Shown here piece by piece: positions 10,201-20,700 of a DNA stretch of 64,000 bases. The notes beneath the pieces were generated by a model. That model did no database searches and was not told where the DNA came from. It worked only from the letters and a program-made list of their open reading frames with translations. Position 1 is the stretch's first letter; each line of letters starts with the position of its first letter. A program made the translations under genes and the position numbers. The stretch is taken from contig JANBRJ010000015.1 in the NCBI GenBank assembly GCA_027577595.1, positions 62,001 to 126,000 of the forward strand, written 5' to 3'. The stretch comes from Coemansia sp. RSA 487. Lineage: Eukaryota; Kickxellomycota; Kickxellomycetes; Kickxellales; Kickxellaceae.

Positions 10201-11812
10201 CTCTCTGTGCCTGTGAGCCCAACATCTAGGTCGATTGCACCGCTGTGTGGTGTAGTGTCCGATCGGAACGTGTAGAATAATGGCAGCTGTCTTTTGTTGA
10301 AGTGGTCTCCAGCTGTCTGTTGAGCCTGTGCAAGCGACGCACATGGCAACAGACTCGCAAACGCGTAAAGACTGCGGAAGAACACAATAGCCTTTTTGTA
10401 CACGCGCGGCAAGTCGGGTACTGGTTGTGGAATTTCACTAACATCCAGGTCGAGTCGCCATGTCTCAAGCACAATAGTCGTCGCACGCATGTTATGCCTC
10501 ATACCACCAGAAACAGCAGAAGGGCTATTCTTGCCAGAAAGAACAGCATCTAGTTGCTGAGAGTCTATTGGTCTGGGCGTCGGGGCTGCCAGATCCAGAT
10601 CGACACTCCACGGACGACCAAAGATGTCTGTCACCTGGAGCTCGTCGTCTGGCAGTACTGCTGACACGTCGAGACACACTTCTATAACCATTGGTGGTGG
10701 TGCTTGGTGTTTCTGCTGGTGCTGCTGGTACCGTGCACTTTGAGCAATGGTGGTTGCTGCGTGGCGCCATAACTTTGCCTCTTCCTTGACGTCTGCAATG
10801 TCCTCAAGGCTTATATTGAACCACTTGTTTATACGACGTCCTGTAGTTCCGACATCTGCAACCGAGCTGCTTGCGCTGGACGCATACATCGCCGAGCTGC
10901 CTGTCTCGGCATCCATACCATCGTTTCTGGCTCCCGAACCGTCCCCACGCAGATGTGCAATTACCTGAGCCGTCTTTGAGTAAAAATTCTACGGACCGAA
11001 CAACATGGAACACAATAGAATACAAAAAGAATCGAAACCTCATCAGTATAATATCACGTGGAGCAAAAGCACCTGGTTCGAGTGGTTTTTTTTTTCTTGT
11101 CAAAAGCCGTGGTTCGGCGCGTGCCATCATAAATGTAGCACACGCCACCGTGCTTTGCTGCGATATACTTTACCTGTACAATCTGTTCGCAACGTGTATC
11201 TCTGCTGCTCCCGTGCGATGCTGGCGTTGCTGCGGCAGCTGATTTCGGGCCATGTGCTGCTGTCACATTGGACGCCAGCGGTTCCTGGGATGCTTGAGAC
11301 AGCGGTCGCCGACTGCCGCTCGGCTGAGTTGTGCTGCTGCCCGAATGCCACGTTTGCTGCTGGACTCCGTGTGTAGCAGCGGCTGCGCCCTCGAGAAGTC
11401 GTGATGGTGGTGGCACGGGCGCCGACTCTGAGTGGACACGGTTGTTGGTGCGCCGCAGATTGGCGGGTAGGGTGCTTCTGGCGTTGGGGCTATGTTGGTG
11501 TTGGTGTTTCTGCTGCTGTTGCTGCTGTGTGAGCGCTGAGCTGTCGGACGTTTGCTTTGTCGCGTCAAGCAGCACGGGGCGGGCAGCCGAGGCGTACGGG
11601 TTTATAGATGGCGATGGCGATGATGAGTACGACGACGAGAAGGACGATGGGCCCGGTCCAGCTCCCGAGTTGGCAGGTAGTCTGTGCTGCGCATGCGATG
11701 GTGCGTTCTGTGGCGGGCTAACTGATCTTCCGGCGTGCTCGAATGTATCGTTGTCGGCTACGCTAGACGCTGTGTTTCCATGCCGTGGCCAAAAAAACGA
11801 CCGCTGTGCCAT
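7242..11812 (-). CDS. ATG13: Autophagy protein Atg13, two exons (11812-11174 and 10988-7242)
   Basis: Joining the exons gives 1,461 residues. Exon 1 (213 codons) is mostly disordered Ser/Pro/Gln and ends CEQIVQ. Exon 2 starts NFYSKTAQVIAHLR. The junction rebuilds the EQIVQNFYSKTAQ block that opens the HORMA domain of every Atg13, which fixes both the splice sites and the frame. Further HORMA signatures are INKWFNISLED, the FGRPWSVDL strand and YKKAIVFFRSLYAFASLLP. After about residue 500 the chain is a very long Ser/Thr-rich disordered region, where Atg13 binds Atg1 and Atg17 and receives TORC1 phosphorylation (family knowledge). It ends in an Asp-rich run just before METSSTTQR. Atg13 is the regulatory subunit of the Atg1 kinase complex that starts autophagosome formation. 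At almost 1.5 thousand residues it is about twice the yeast protein; the excess lies in the N-terminal 205 residues and the C-terminal disorder. Confidence 0.93.
7285..7306 (-). repeat. TCG/GAC trinucleotide repeat encoding the Asp run near the Atg13 C-terminus
   Basis: Seven consecutive trinucleotides read as Asp codons on the minus strand. Confidence 0.85.
10989..11173 (-). other. Intron of ATG13 (185 bp)
   Basis: On the minus strand it opens GTAAAGTAT and closes GTCCGTAG, with a possible branch site in ATACTGATG. Phase 0. Removing it restores the conserved start of the HORMA domain. Confidence 0.88.
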
Positions 11813-12284
11813 GTTACTTTTTTCCCGCTACACGCTGGACTGGTACTGGCCGCCTTGGATACGCTGTAGGTTTGAATAAAGTTTAAAATAGTGTCCTGGG
11901 GATGGCTTGGCCGGTCCCCTCCCTCCACACCTCTTTTGTGTTGGCGTTGGCCTTACCGGACTGCAAAGTATCTGGTGCTGCTGTCTCCTTGTTCTCTCGA
12001 TTGCCGTGTCCTTTCTGTGTTGTATTAGATGTACGCTATGTCGGGAGAAGATATAAAACTCGGTGTGGGGAAAATAGGAGCTGTACGCTTGAAATTAACA
12101 GAAGAGCACCACGCTTGAAACCCAAAAAAAAAGTGTATCCCAATGCCCTGTTTGGCCAATTCTAAATACAAGGTCGCTTGTAAAAGGAAGCTGTAATAGC
12201 TGAAAACGGAAATAAGAGAATTATATAAATTACAAGAACACAAAAGAAAGAAAGAAAAAGGATACAGAAGAGGTGGTTCCCAGT

Positions 12285-12434
12285 ATGGCGCAAGAAATCT
12301 CTTCTTTGTCGGTAAGTGCGTTAAACTGCGCTCTGTTTCAGCGTCCAGCTAGAATTGAGAAAGTACAGGCAGAGCGTGCAAATATGAAAAATAAAAGTAT
12401 ATTACAGACTGAACAAAGCGGTTTGTTGAATGTG
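12285..12434 (+). other. Possible start of a small spliced transcript (two 27-nt exons)
   Basis: ATG at 12285 opens nine codons that end exactly at a GTAAGT donor (12312). A TTACAG acceptor at 12402-12407 leads to nine in-phase codons ending at a second GTAAGT (12435). A TATA-like TTATATAAATT lies about 65 bp before the ATG. The peptide start, MAQEISSLSTEQSGLLNV, is not one I recognise, and I could not find a convincing third exon. It may be a non-coding spliced RNA or chance. Confidence 0.2.
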
Positions 12435-12892
12435 GTAAGTAGGCAAGAAATAGCCATAAAGCGTATTCTGGGAGAGAAAGAAGGCATATAATGCATTCAA
12501 GAGCCTGCTCCACCAACCTACCAAGAACCACACAAATCCCACGCCCACGCTCCAGGCGTGCATATGTGCCTTTTTGTGGCCTTGTGGATTACCAGCTACT
12601 ACGGCCTTTCCCGCTTCAGCCCAAGTAAGAGTGACTTTGCTGCTTTTACGCACGTGAGCGCCGCGCAACCAAATTCCTTTAATTCCTTTTTCTCTCACGT
12701 GTGCCCTCTTTTCCTTTCCGTCGGCCAGATGTTTTGGATAGTTCGTCATTGGCCCCGCTTTTGGAACAGGCTTCAGTCAAAACTGCATAGTATAATATCC
12801 TTATGAAGCGACGATATTTGCTTGTTCTGTTTGTTGGCTCGGGAGGACGTGTACGTATCGGTATTGCGCACCATCAATTTACACCTTATCTT

Positions 12893-12903
12893 TGTATAAA
12901 AAG
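12893..12903 (+). promoter_or_regulatory. TATA-like element upstream of APC5
   Basis: GTATAAAAAGG, about 330 bp before the APC5 start codon. A good match, but the long leader keeps confidence moderate. Confidence 0.35.
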
Positions 12904-13222
12904 GATGAATTGAAAGGCGGGTTTCTCATCTGCATTATTTTTCCTATCGGTGCTGGCACCAATTTCTTTGCTCACCCGTGCCATAACATCCGGATTGCTT
13001 CCTGCAGCAGGAGTAGTCACGCACACAAAGCTCCGCAATCCGGGCAAACTTCATCATCATGCCATCTGTTTTCGCTTTTGTATCATCTTAAACAATCACC
13101 TTGCTACTATTTGTCGCTAAAGACACATTGCTGCACGATCATCGCGCATGCTGTTCCGCGAGCTCTTTCCATTCCTGAAGAAAAGCAAGGCCATACGAAA
13201 CAATTAAGCATATTCCAAATAC

Positions 13223-15142
13223 ATGCTGATGAGCAGCAGCACCACCACCACCACCACCACCACCACCACCACCACCACCACCACCAGCACTAGCACGTAC
13301 CTAAGCGCCACAAAGCTTGTCCTGCTGCTGGCAATCGACCATTACTCGCGGCACTATGACTGGGGCCCTGAAGTACAATGCGAGCTGGCGCAGCTCCTCA
13401 TATCCCGCCTATGCGAGCCATCGTGGACAGAGAGCTGGCAGGGTCTGGGGAATGCGCTGGGCGCCATAGCTGTCCCTAGCGAGGAAAACCAGACGCTCCG
13501 ACAGCTGCTGTGCCGTCGGATGGACGACATCGACACGCTCGATGCGCTCCATGTATTCTTTGACGAGCTCCGCGCGCTGGTCACCAGTGCAGCCAACCCA
13601 TCGGCGCATGCCGCTGCGGCCGAGCAGCAGCTCGATGGCGAGCTCATTCTCTTGGACTCGGAAAGCATCCTAGGACTGTTTGTGCGTCGCTGCTGTTTGG
13701 CATTCGACCAGCTCGAGTTCCACCAGACAGGCGTCTTCTTCGACGAATGCGTCCGCGCCTTCCGCGTGATAAGTGACGTCGGCTGTGAAAGCAGTACGGG
13801 ATCGGCCCAGACGGCTGTGCGATCGCGTATTGAGCTGCAAGAGCATTTGGAGCACCAGATATCGCTTCTGGAGACCGAGTCCGGCGCACCCGTACCGGCG
13901 GAAATGGAGGACCAGATCCGGCGCGCAATGGCCGCTCTTCCAGACCACTCGCGCACACATTACCTTGACTACCTCAACCAAGTGCGCACAGGCGAATGCC
14001 ACCAAGCGGAATCCTCGCTCCGGCGGTTCTTCGACAGCAATGTGATCAAAGACAACCGCACGATCTACCAGTACGCGCTCCTCTACCTTGCCGCGATGCG
14101 CGCGCAGCTGGGGATGCTCAATCCCGCGCGGCATGCGCTCACTGAGGCTACGCATGTGGCGCGTGACTGTCAGGACCATACGTGTCTCCTGTACATTATG
14201 TTTTGGGAGGCGCGGCTCCAGCTCCAGCTCCAGTGCTCTGATGGCGCTGCGACTAACGGCGGCGGCGGGTTGCGCCAACATCAGATTCTGCTGCAGAACG
14301 TCTATGCGCTTATAGACAAGGCCGTCGCATTGCAAAACCACGGTGTCTGGGCAGCAGGCGTCATCTCGCTGGCCGACTATCTGATGCAGGCAGGCGCCCC
14401 TGCGCGCCTTGTCTTCAGTACTCTTATACAGGCCCATGCTGTGCTTGCTGAGCACGACGTGCGTCGGCTACGCGGGCCATGGCACCTGGCTGCATCCCGT
14501 GCGTGGCTGCACTACAGCGACGACAGCACAAGCGGGTGTCGGGAAGGAGCGGCAGCCGTGTGGCTGGCCCTGCTGCATGCACAGCTCGCCCTCGAAGACC
14601 AGCAGCAGCAACTGATAAACAGTTTATACACAAACGGTCTGTCTCGGGAGCCTCTCACCGAGCGCGAGCGCATACAAGCGATGTGCCAGCGCGCGCGCGT
14701 GGACTCTGTCCTGTGCGGAGCTGCTGCCGCTGCTACTGCACAGGCACAGCGTCTCGAGGCTTCATCGGCGCTGGTTAGTCCTGCAAGAGCCGACGAGCTA
14801 AGGGACACCCTTGAGTGGCTGCAGCTCGAGAGCGCAGTCGATGGCCGCCACGCACAGCCACGCACAGATCTGTCACCGTGCTTGCCGGCCTCTGCTGGGA
14901 AGCAGGCGCAACAGCTGGCTGACGCCCGCGACCTCATTGCCTCTGGCTACACGTCCGACGCCAGACACCTCTTGCTTTCAATCCTATGCGGCGCTAGTAG
15001 CTCTCCAGCTACTGCTTTCTCTTGTATATCACGCACAAATGCGAACAGCCATGCGGCCGTGTGTTCCGTAGACAGCAGAGCTGCAGAGGCGGACTTTGTA
15101 GCTTTCAGACTTGCACGGCAGCTGCTCTCGTCAATTGAATGA
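13223..15142 (+). CDS. APC5: Anaphase-promoting complex subunit 5
   Basis: 639 residues from the ATG at 13223; a second in-frame ATG follows at 13229. After a run of about 15 Thr encoded by an ACC repeat, the protein reads YLSATKLVLLLAIDHYSR, the conserved start of the Apc5 N-terminal domain. Around residue 246 comes the Apc5 TPR signature: HYLDYLNQVRTGECHQAESS, followed by IYQYALLYLAAMRAQLG and a helix with EATHVARD. Apc5 is a scaffold TPR subunit of the APC/C ubiquitin ligase in the nucleus (family knowledge). The length is a little under human (about 755) and yeast (about 685), and the last 150 residues are hard to assign. The G/C-rich coding region contrasts with the A/T-rich flanks. The start is uncertain because the Thr run itself is unlikely to be conserved. 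Confidence 0.88.
   Translation: MLMSSSTTTTTTTTTTTTTTTSTSTYLSATKLVLLLAIDHYSRHYDWGPEVQCELAQLLISRLCEPSWTESWQGLGNALGAIAVPSEENQTLRQLLCRRMDDIDTLDALHVFFDELRALVTSAANPSAHAAAAEQQLDGELILLDSESILGLFVRRCCLAFDQLEFHQTGVFFDECVRAFRVISDVGCESSTGSAQTAVRSRIELQEHLEHQISLLETESGAPVPAEMEDQIRRAMAALPDHSRTHYLDYLNQVRTGECHQAESSLRRFFDSNVIKDNRTIYQYALLYLAAMRAQLGMLNPARHALTEATHVARDCQDHTCLLYIMFWEARLQLQLQCSDGAATNGGGGLRQHQILLQNVYALIDKAVALQNHGVWAAGVISLADYLMQAGAPARLVFSTLIQAHAVLAEHDVRRLRGPWHLAASRAWLHYSDDSTSGCREGAAAVWLALLHAQLALEDQQQQLINSLYTNGLSREPLTERERIQAMCQRARVDSVLCGAAAAATAQAQRLEASSALVSPARADELRDTLEWLQLESAVDGRHAQPRTDLSPCLPASAGKQAQQLADARDLIASGYTSDARHLLLSILCGASSSPATAFSCISRTNANSHAAVCSVDSRAAEADFVAFRLARQLLSSIE
13240..13286 (+). repeat. ACC trinucleotide microsatellite at the APC5 5' end
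   Basis: About 15 perfect ACC units, read as polythreonine in APC5. The +1 frame reads polyhistidine, which creates a spurious His-rich ORF. Confidence 0.9.
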
Positions 15143-15711
15143 GCATTTCATTTGCCAACTTTTTTTATTTTATTTGAACTTATTCGCTTTGGAAATAGAT
15201 ATGATGATATTGAGCGCCACATTTGCTTCCATCCACCACTGCACAGAAAAATCCTGTAGCTATTCTTCTTTTTCTTTTTCTTTTAGAAGAAAAAGCGCTG
15301 GCTGGTCCGTGCGCAAGACAAAGGGCTTGAAAATCATGTGAAAATCGCTATTTCTCAAATATCCCCATTTGGACGCTTGTGACTTATTACCCGCTTTTCT
15401 CCCTGCTTATCAGTTCCGAAATCCAGCCAATAGGATCGAGAGTCTAAACTCCTGAGCAATGTTTGTGTCTTTTTAACTCGGAGACACAGGCTAAGTGACC
15501 CACATTTGGCAGGTGTGCATTAACAATAGGATCGATGCATGTGGGAATTTTATAATTGGGTTTGGCAACAGCAACAAAAAAAAAAACTAACACAGGGAAA
15601 AGGCAAGGGGTAAAGGTAAAATTGAAAAGTACATTTAGTAAAAAATGAAATAAAATTATATTGTAAGGAAAAGCAATAGTAGATTATGCAGAGTGAGAGA
15701 GGGAAGGAGGT
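15143..15711. other. Convergent spacer between APC5 and proline dehydrogenase
   Basis: A/T-rich, with several poly-A tracts near 15580-15660. It serves as the shared 3' flank of two convergent genes. I see no gene or structured RNA in it. Confidence 0.5.
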
Positions 15712-17787
15712 TTAGAGAGAGGAGGTAGAAGACACCGACGAGTCCTTGCGACCAGTGCCGATTGCACGGCGCGTGATCTCGCGCAGAACAAACGACGACT
15801 CCTTGAGGATCGATTCGGCAACGGCGGAGTTCTCCTGCGCCCTGCGGATCAGGTACGGGAGAACCTCCTCAAGAGAGCCGTAGGGCACGTACTTGTAGAT
15901 GGGCAGGTTCTCCTTGGCCAGGGCATAGCTGGTGGCGTCCTGCATGCCAAGAAGCTGGCCGAACATGATGGGCTCGTTGGTGGTGTCCACGCGCAGATCG
16001 CGCACAAGCTGCAGCGCACGCTCGACGGACTCGTTGTTGTGCGTGGCCACAAACAGCACGGGAGACAGCGCCGCGGCCTCGCCGCCCTGCTGCACACCGG
16101 CAATGCGGTCCACCAGGAAGCGCACGCCGCGGTTGTAGCAGTCGTGCGTGGCCTCCAGCGTTGCGTTGATCGGCGACGGATACCCAAGCCTGGCGGCACG
16201 CTCGCGCTCCATCTCCATGTACGCGCCGCGCACGAGCTTGGACGCAAAGCGCCAGCCCTCGCGCTGCGACCGCTCAAAGTCGTCCGTCATGCGCTGGTAC
16301 GCGTCGGCGCGGTACATCTGGTACGTGTTGAAGACCAGCGTCGACGGGGCGCCCGGCGCGGCGCCGTCGCTGGCGGGCGTGTTGAACTCGCGCTGCATCA
16401 CAAGCGCCACGTGGTCGATCATCGGCTGGAAGTACGTGTGCTCGGCATCGATCATGGCGCGGACGCCCTGGTTGGCGGCCTGCTGCACCACGGCGCGCGC
16501 ACGCGAGATCATGCGCTCGTAGTCCTCGATGTCGGACTCGATTGCGCCGTACTCGTCGATGCCGCCGGTGCTGGTTGTCCTCAGGTACAGCGGGCGCGCG
16601 AGCGGGTTGTCCATGCCCAGCGCCATCTGGATATCCACCCAGTCAACCAGCCCGTCGTTGTTGTTGGCGTCGACCATCGAGAAGATGCCGCTGGGTGACG
16701 CAACGCGGCTGCCGCCCGGCATCGCCGGCAGCACAACGTCCTTGAACTGCGTAAAGTCCACGCGCCCGTCCTTGTCGTGGTCGGCCGCCTCGAACGCGGC
16801 GCGCAGCGGCCGGTACGGCATCGAAAGCCGGTACAGCACCTCGGGATCCGCAAGCCCGGTGATCTTGATGGCGGCAAAGGCGCGCGGGACCTGCGACGCC
16901 ATGTGCATGCCGTGGAAGTACTCCTTCGCCAGCGCATCGGCCTTGACGTTGGCCTGCGCGCGCGCCGACGCCGACGCTGCGTCGCCGTCCTCGCTGATGT
17001 CGGCCTCCGACGAGTAGTCGAGAATCGACCCGATGCCCGACTCCTTGAGCTGCCGCATCGTGTGCACGATCTCGCGCTCCTTCTCGCCCGCGCAGAACCA
17101 CGCAAAGAACGTGCGCCGGATCACTGCGTTGCTGAGCCACGACAGGTGCAGCCGCTCGAAGACTTTAAGAATCGCCGGCGCCACGCGCACCAGGGCTGTG
17201 TTTCCGCAGGCGCGGTACACAAACCAAAGCGATATCAGCTTGAGCATGCCTTGCTTCCCCAGCGCAAGCGTTGGATCAGGCTGCAAAAGCGGGGTGCTGT
17301 CGGTCGCCGGCGGGGGCAAAAGAGCCGATGAGTTGATGGTAGTGGTGGTGGTGGTTGTTCCCTCGGACACAGGCGACGCTGCAAGCATGCCGGAGACGGC
17401 AGCAGCGTCGATAGACACGTCCGGGGAGAGGGCGACGGCCCTGGCTGCAGAGGCGGGAGAGACCGCGTCAGGGGTGGTGTCGCGCGAAACCGCAGGCACG
17501 CGAGGCTGGAATGAGCCTGACACCCCTCTTCTGGCAACCAAAGACACCGCGGCGGCCTTGGGCGGCGCGGCTGCACTTACGGAACGCGGCGAATGCGCCG
17601 TGGGTGCTCCTGCATTGCGAGCGAGCAGGGCAGCTGTAGATGCGGGACGACTATGTTGTATGAAGGAGAGGCGTGTTGGCAGTGCATAGGCAGCAAGGAG
17701 AGGTTGCTTACTAAAGGGCAGCCGGGTGGAAGCGGTCAGGGGGTGGGGGAGTGCAGCTAGGGCAGATGAGAAGCTGCAGGTGGGCAT
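15712..17787 (-). CDS. PUT1: Mitochondrial proline dehydrogenase with an EF-hand pair
   Basis: 691 residues from the ATG at 17787. The first ~170 residues are Ala/Ser/Pro-rich with few acidic residues, fitting a long mitochondrial presequence plus linker. The catalytic barrel starts about 175 (GKQGMLKLISLWFVYRACG) and is completed by the flavin and substrate motifs KLVRGAY (518-523), FVATHNNES (579-587), YKYVPYG (631-637) and RRAQEN (648-653). It oxidises proline to pyrroline-5-carboxylate with FAD and feeds electrons to ubiquinone (family knowledge). Between residues about 330 and 392 lie two EF-hand-like loops: a clear one with D336, D338, D340, G341, and a second with a slightly irregular spacing around D373-G379. 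These suggest calcium sensing, although position 12 of loop 1 is Gln, not Glu. Intronless, and strongly G/C-rich compared with the spacers. Confidence 0.95.
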   Translation of the reverse strand: MPTCSFSSALAALPHPLTASTRLPFSKQPLLAAYALPTRLSFIQHSRPASTAALLARNAGAPTAHSPRSVSAAAPPKAAAVSLVARRGVSGSFQPRVPAVSRDTTPDAVSPASAARAVALSPDVSIDAAAVSGMLAASPVSEGTTTTTTTINSSALLPPPATDSTPLLQPDPTLALGKQGMLKLISLWFVYRACGNTALVRVAPAILKVFERLHLSWLSNAVIRRTFFAWFCAGEKEREIVHTMRQLKESGIGSILDYSSEADISEDGDAASASARAQANVKADALAKEYFHGMHMASQVPRAFAAIKITGLADPEVLYRLSMPYRPLRAAFEAADHDKDGRVDFTQFKDVVLPAMPGGSRVASPSGIFSMVDANNNDGLVDWVDIQMALGMDNPLARPLYLRTTSTGGIDEYGAIESDIEDYERMISRARAVVQQAANQGVRAMIDAEHTYFQPMIDHVALVMQREFNTPASDGAAPGAPSTLVFNTYQMYRADAYQRMTDDFERSQREGWRFASKLVRGAYMEMERERAARLGYPSPINATLEATHDCYNRGVRFLVDRIAGVQQGGEAAALSPVLFVATHNNESVERALQLVRDLRVDTTNEPIMFGQLLGMQDATSYALAKENLPIYKYVPYGSLEEVLPYLIRRAQENSAVAESILKESSFVLREITRRAIGTGRKDSSVSSTSSL

Positions 17788-20700
17788 TGAATAACAGCAA
17801 CTACTGGTTATATGACAATATGAACGATATTCTTAGGATTCCACAGAAGTAAAAAAAGAAAAGGCGGGGGGTATAGCCAGCGTTGCAGGCGTAGCACTTT
17901 GATAATTTAGTAGTTGGTAAAAGAGAAAAGAAAGTCTAAAACAAAACGACAGATAATAATTTTTTTCGTTCTTTGTAGAGCTGAAGAAATGAATGTGTAC
18001 GAGGAAAGCAAGAAGGGAAAGGGAGGAGGACACCGCGGAGGAGCGAGTATTTTTATACATCCGAGACGATTGTGGACAAAAAAAGCCTTTTTTTCTCGGA
18101 AAAGGCGCAGCGTCTTTCTTGGCTGGCCCTTCTTCTCTCTTGGTTGGGCAAAACCCATGTGCCGCCGCACTTTTTTCCCTCTCCCGCGCCTGGAAATCCG
18201 TTGTCAGTGCCGCTCATCTCGCCCGCCTTTTATTTTCTTTCCCATCACAAGCGCTTCCGCAACGCCAGTGCGCCTGCAGGTGCAATCCCATTTCTTCTTG
18301 AAACCCCCTTTCCTTCTTGTTGGATCTTTTCTCCGACCTGGCTTGCTTTTTGCTCTTCCCCCATATGGAAGGTAGCTCGGTGAATGTGCAGTCCTTTTTG
18401 TTTTGACTGCCGCCAGCCTTGCTTGTCCGGCAACGCATGTTGCTCTTTTCTTACCCATCTTGCGAGAAGGTGTGAGGATATGGCTTCGGAGAAAAAAAAA
18501 CCCCCTGTTGCCACACAACAGGTGCTTTTGTTGGCGGCAGCTGAGCAGACGACGGCAGAGGTGCGGCGGACCTTGGACACAAATATCCACTGGCATCTGA
18601 TGACAAAGACCGCAACAAGAAAAGTAAAGTAAAGTAAAGTAAAATAAAATGCGTTCATGCGAGACTTTGGAGCACACTAAAAGTATGAATTTGTGCGTGG
18701 CCACAACCCCACACCCACTACCCTACTAACACTGCTACCCTCTTTAAGTTGGGCGCCCATGTGATGTCCGAACACCTGGGTGGGCGCACAAAGTCCTAAA
18801 GTCGACCCCTCTGTTTTGTGTCCTTTTCCCTTTTCCTCAGTGCTCATGACCAATTGCAAAAAAAAAACGATACCACTGGTGCTGTGAAGAAGCTCTGTTG
18901 TTTGTTAACGGCCACCATATCCATATTCTGCTCCTGCCGCAACATACGCAAGCAAACGCAGAGTGGTCGCTTGAGACAATTGCCAATGGTGCTTATATTT
19001 GCTTTCCAGTGGCGAAAATCACTCTTCAATCTGCAACATTACGGCTCTGCCAAATATCCATGCTTCTCGGCTGTGCTGCTCACTAACACACCTGTCGGAT
19101 ATGCCAAAGCAGAAAATAATATACGCTGTTGGTGGCTCGCTGTTTTTAATGACTGGCGCATTGTCCCAAAGCCCTGCGCTGCATGTGCCAAACATTTTAA
19201 GTTTGGGGTAGGACAGACGACCAACATATGAGGGAGCATGTGCACACAGAAGCAAAAGATAAAGCATGCTGATGTGTTGCTGGACTTCCGACTAAACTGA
19301 CATCAGTATGCATTGTCCTTTCCCATGTGTCTTATTTTCTTGCACGTTTTTTCTACGCTTCCTCCCTATACGATGATGTGTTTTTTTCGTGCGCTTTGCA
19401 TATATCTCCGATACATTCGAATATATGCGCATGCTGTGAACATTTACAAAACATCCTTTTTTTAAAAAAAAAAAAAAAAAAGCACACTAACATACGCAAT
19501 CCCATGTGTTAGTCGCCTCTGCCCTCTGTGATGTCCTCTGGTCGTCACACACGCTTCGGGATCAGAATGAGACAAGTGGCCAATTATATTTGAATAAGCC
19601 AGCTATAATCAGATACGCACCAACGAGGATGTACCCTATGCCTCACTCTTTTATGCACGCTTGCCATGGCCCGCTCCCGCCTCTTCTCTTTACCCCGCCT
19701 CGTATCTGGGATTCAATATTTCTCGCATCGCAACGTCATACCCAACGGGTTTCTGTGCGAAGATCCACATGGAAAAATCCAAAACAATTGGATGCACAAC
19801 AATGACTTTATCTTGAAAGGCAATCCTTTGTTGTTCTGTTTTGTTGTCCCCAATAGCAACCAAATAGAAAACCGCTCTTTACCTCGGTGAATGATAGAAA
19901 CTGTTACGATTTAGGACGCGTCATCTTGCTGCTAGACTTTTTTTTTAAAAAAAATACAAGTGTATCATCCGCAACGACATAGCACATCCTCCTCGGATTT
20001 TGTTCAGTTCTTTACCAGTTCTTTGTTCACCGCATTGTGTTTCAAATTACACACATTTCCTGATACATTTCCTGATACATTGGCCACTTGGATTTGTGTC
20101 TGCTGTTCGTCACACTGCATCTGTTCTTTCAAACAATCTTTCAATCCTAAAATGGATGTTCACAAAGTCTTGTTTTCTTTTGTGCAACATTATTTATCCA
20201 TCGGAAAGGAAGTCCCCTCCTCGCATTACCTATTTAATTCAATCATTTGAAATTATCGCTTTTGGTGATTACTGCCGTCCTATCACGCTTGATCTGCGTG
20301 TTCTATACTGGAGCATTCGAATTTATTTTATAAAGTTTACAGCCATCTAGAAACAATTGCTGGAATTGCGATGAGAAAACATATTTAAAAACTAAAGCAC
20401 AAATACCTCAACACATTGGGTTAAAGACTGTCCGACCACTGAACCGTTGGCGAGCTGGTCGTGAAATACATTGCATTTTGCTAGTATATAAATGTAAATG
20501 GACTAAAGCAAAAAAAGCATAGAAAAGGAAAATAAAACAAACAAAAAAATGGACACGTGCATTAAATACAAAACAAGTGCATATTTTTAATTGCCATACT
20601 ATGCCTTGCTTTGAATTCTTGATCTTCAGATGTGCAATATCTCACAATCTATCACAAGCCGCACACAAGCAGATCAAGAAAAACACCGAAAATTCCGATC

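Larger units (their letters stand above)
11813..13222. other. Divergent intergenic region between ATG13 and APC5
   Basis: About 1.4 kb. It contains a TATA-like GTATAAAAAGG at 12893-12903, about 330 bp before the APC5 start. A short frame at 12285 has two perfect GTAAGT donors (12312 and 12435), listed separately. The open frame at 12892-13293 that reads through the CAC repeat as polyhistidine lacks an ATG start and is not taken as a gene. Confidence 0.5.

Noticed and set aside
11060-11085. GGTTCGAGTGG, reminiscent of a tRNA T-loop
   Set aside because: The flanks do not form a T-stem, no D- or anticodon arm follows, and it lies in the ATG13 intron.
12892-13293. 133-codon frame with a polyhistidine end
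   Set aside because: It begins with TTG, has no ATG supporting it, and the His run is only the alternate frame of the ACC repeat that encodes Thr in APC5.
13670-14455. 261-codon minus-strand frame opposite APC5
   Set aside because: Antisense shadow in a G/C-rich gene, without family resemblance.
16039-16698. 219-codon plus-strand frame opposite proline dehydrogenase
   Set aside because: His/Arg/Val-rich composition typical of antisense of a G/C-rich gene; no homology.
18204-18704. 166-codon minus-strand frame in the 17.8-21 kb spacer
   Set aside because: Low-complexity, weak start, overlaps three other equally poor frames.
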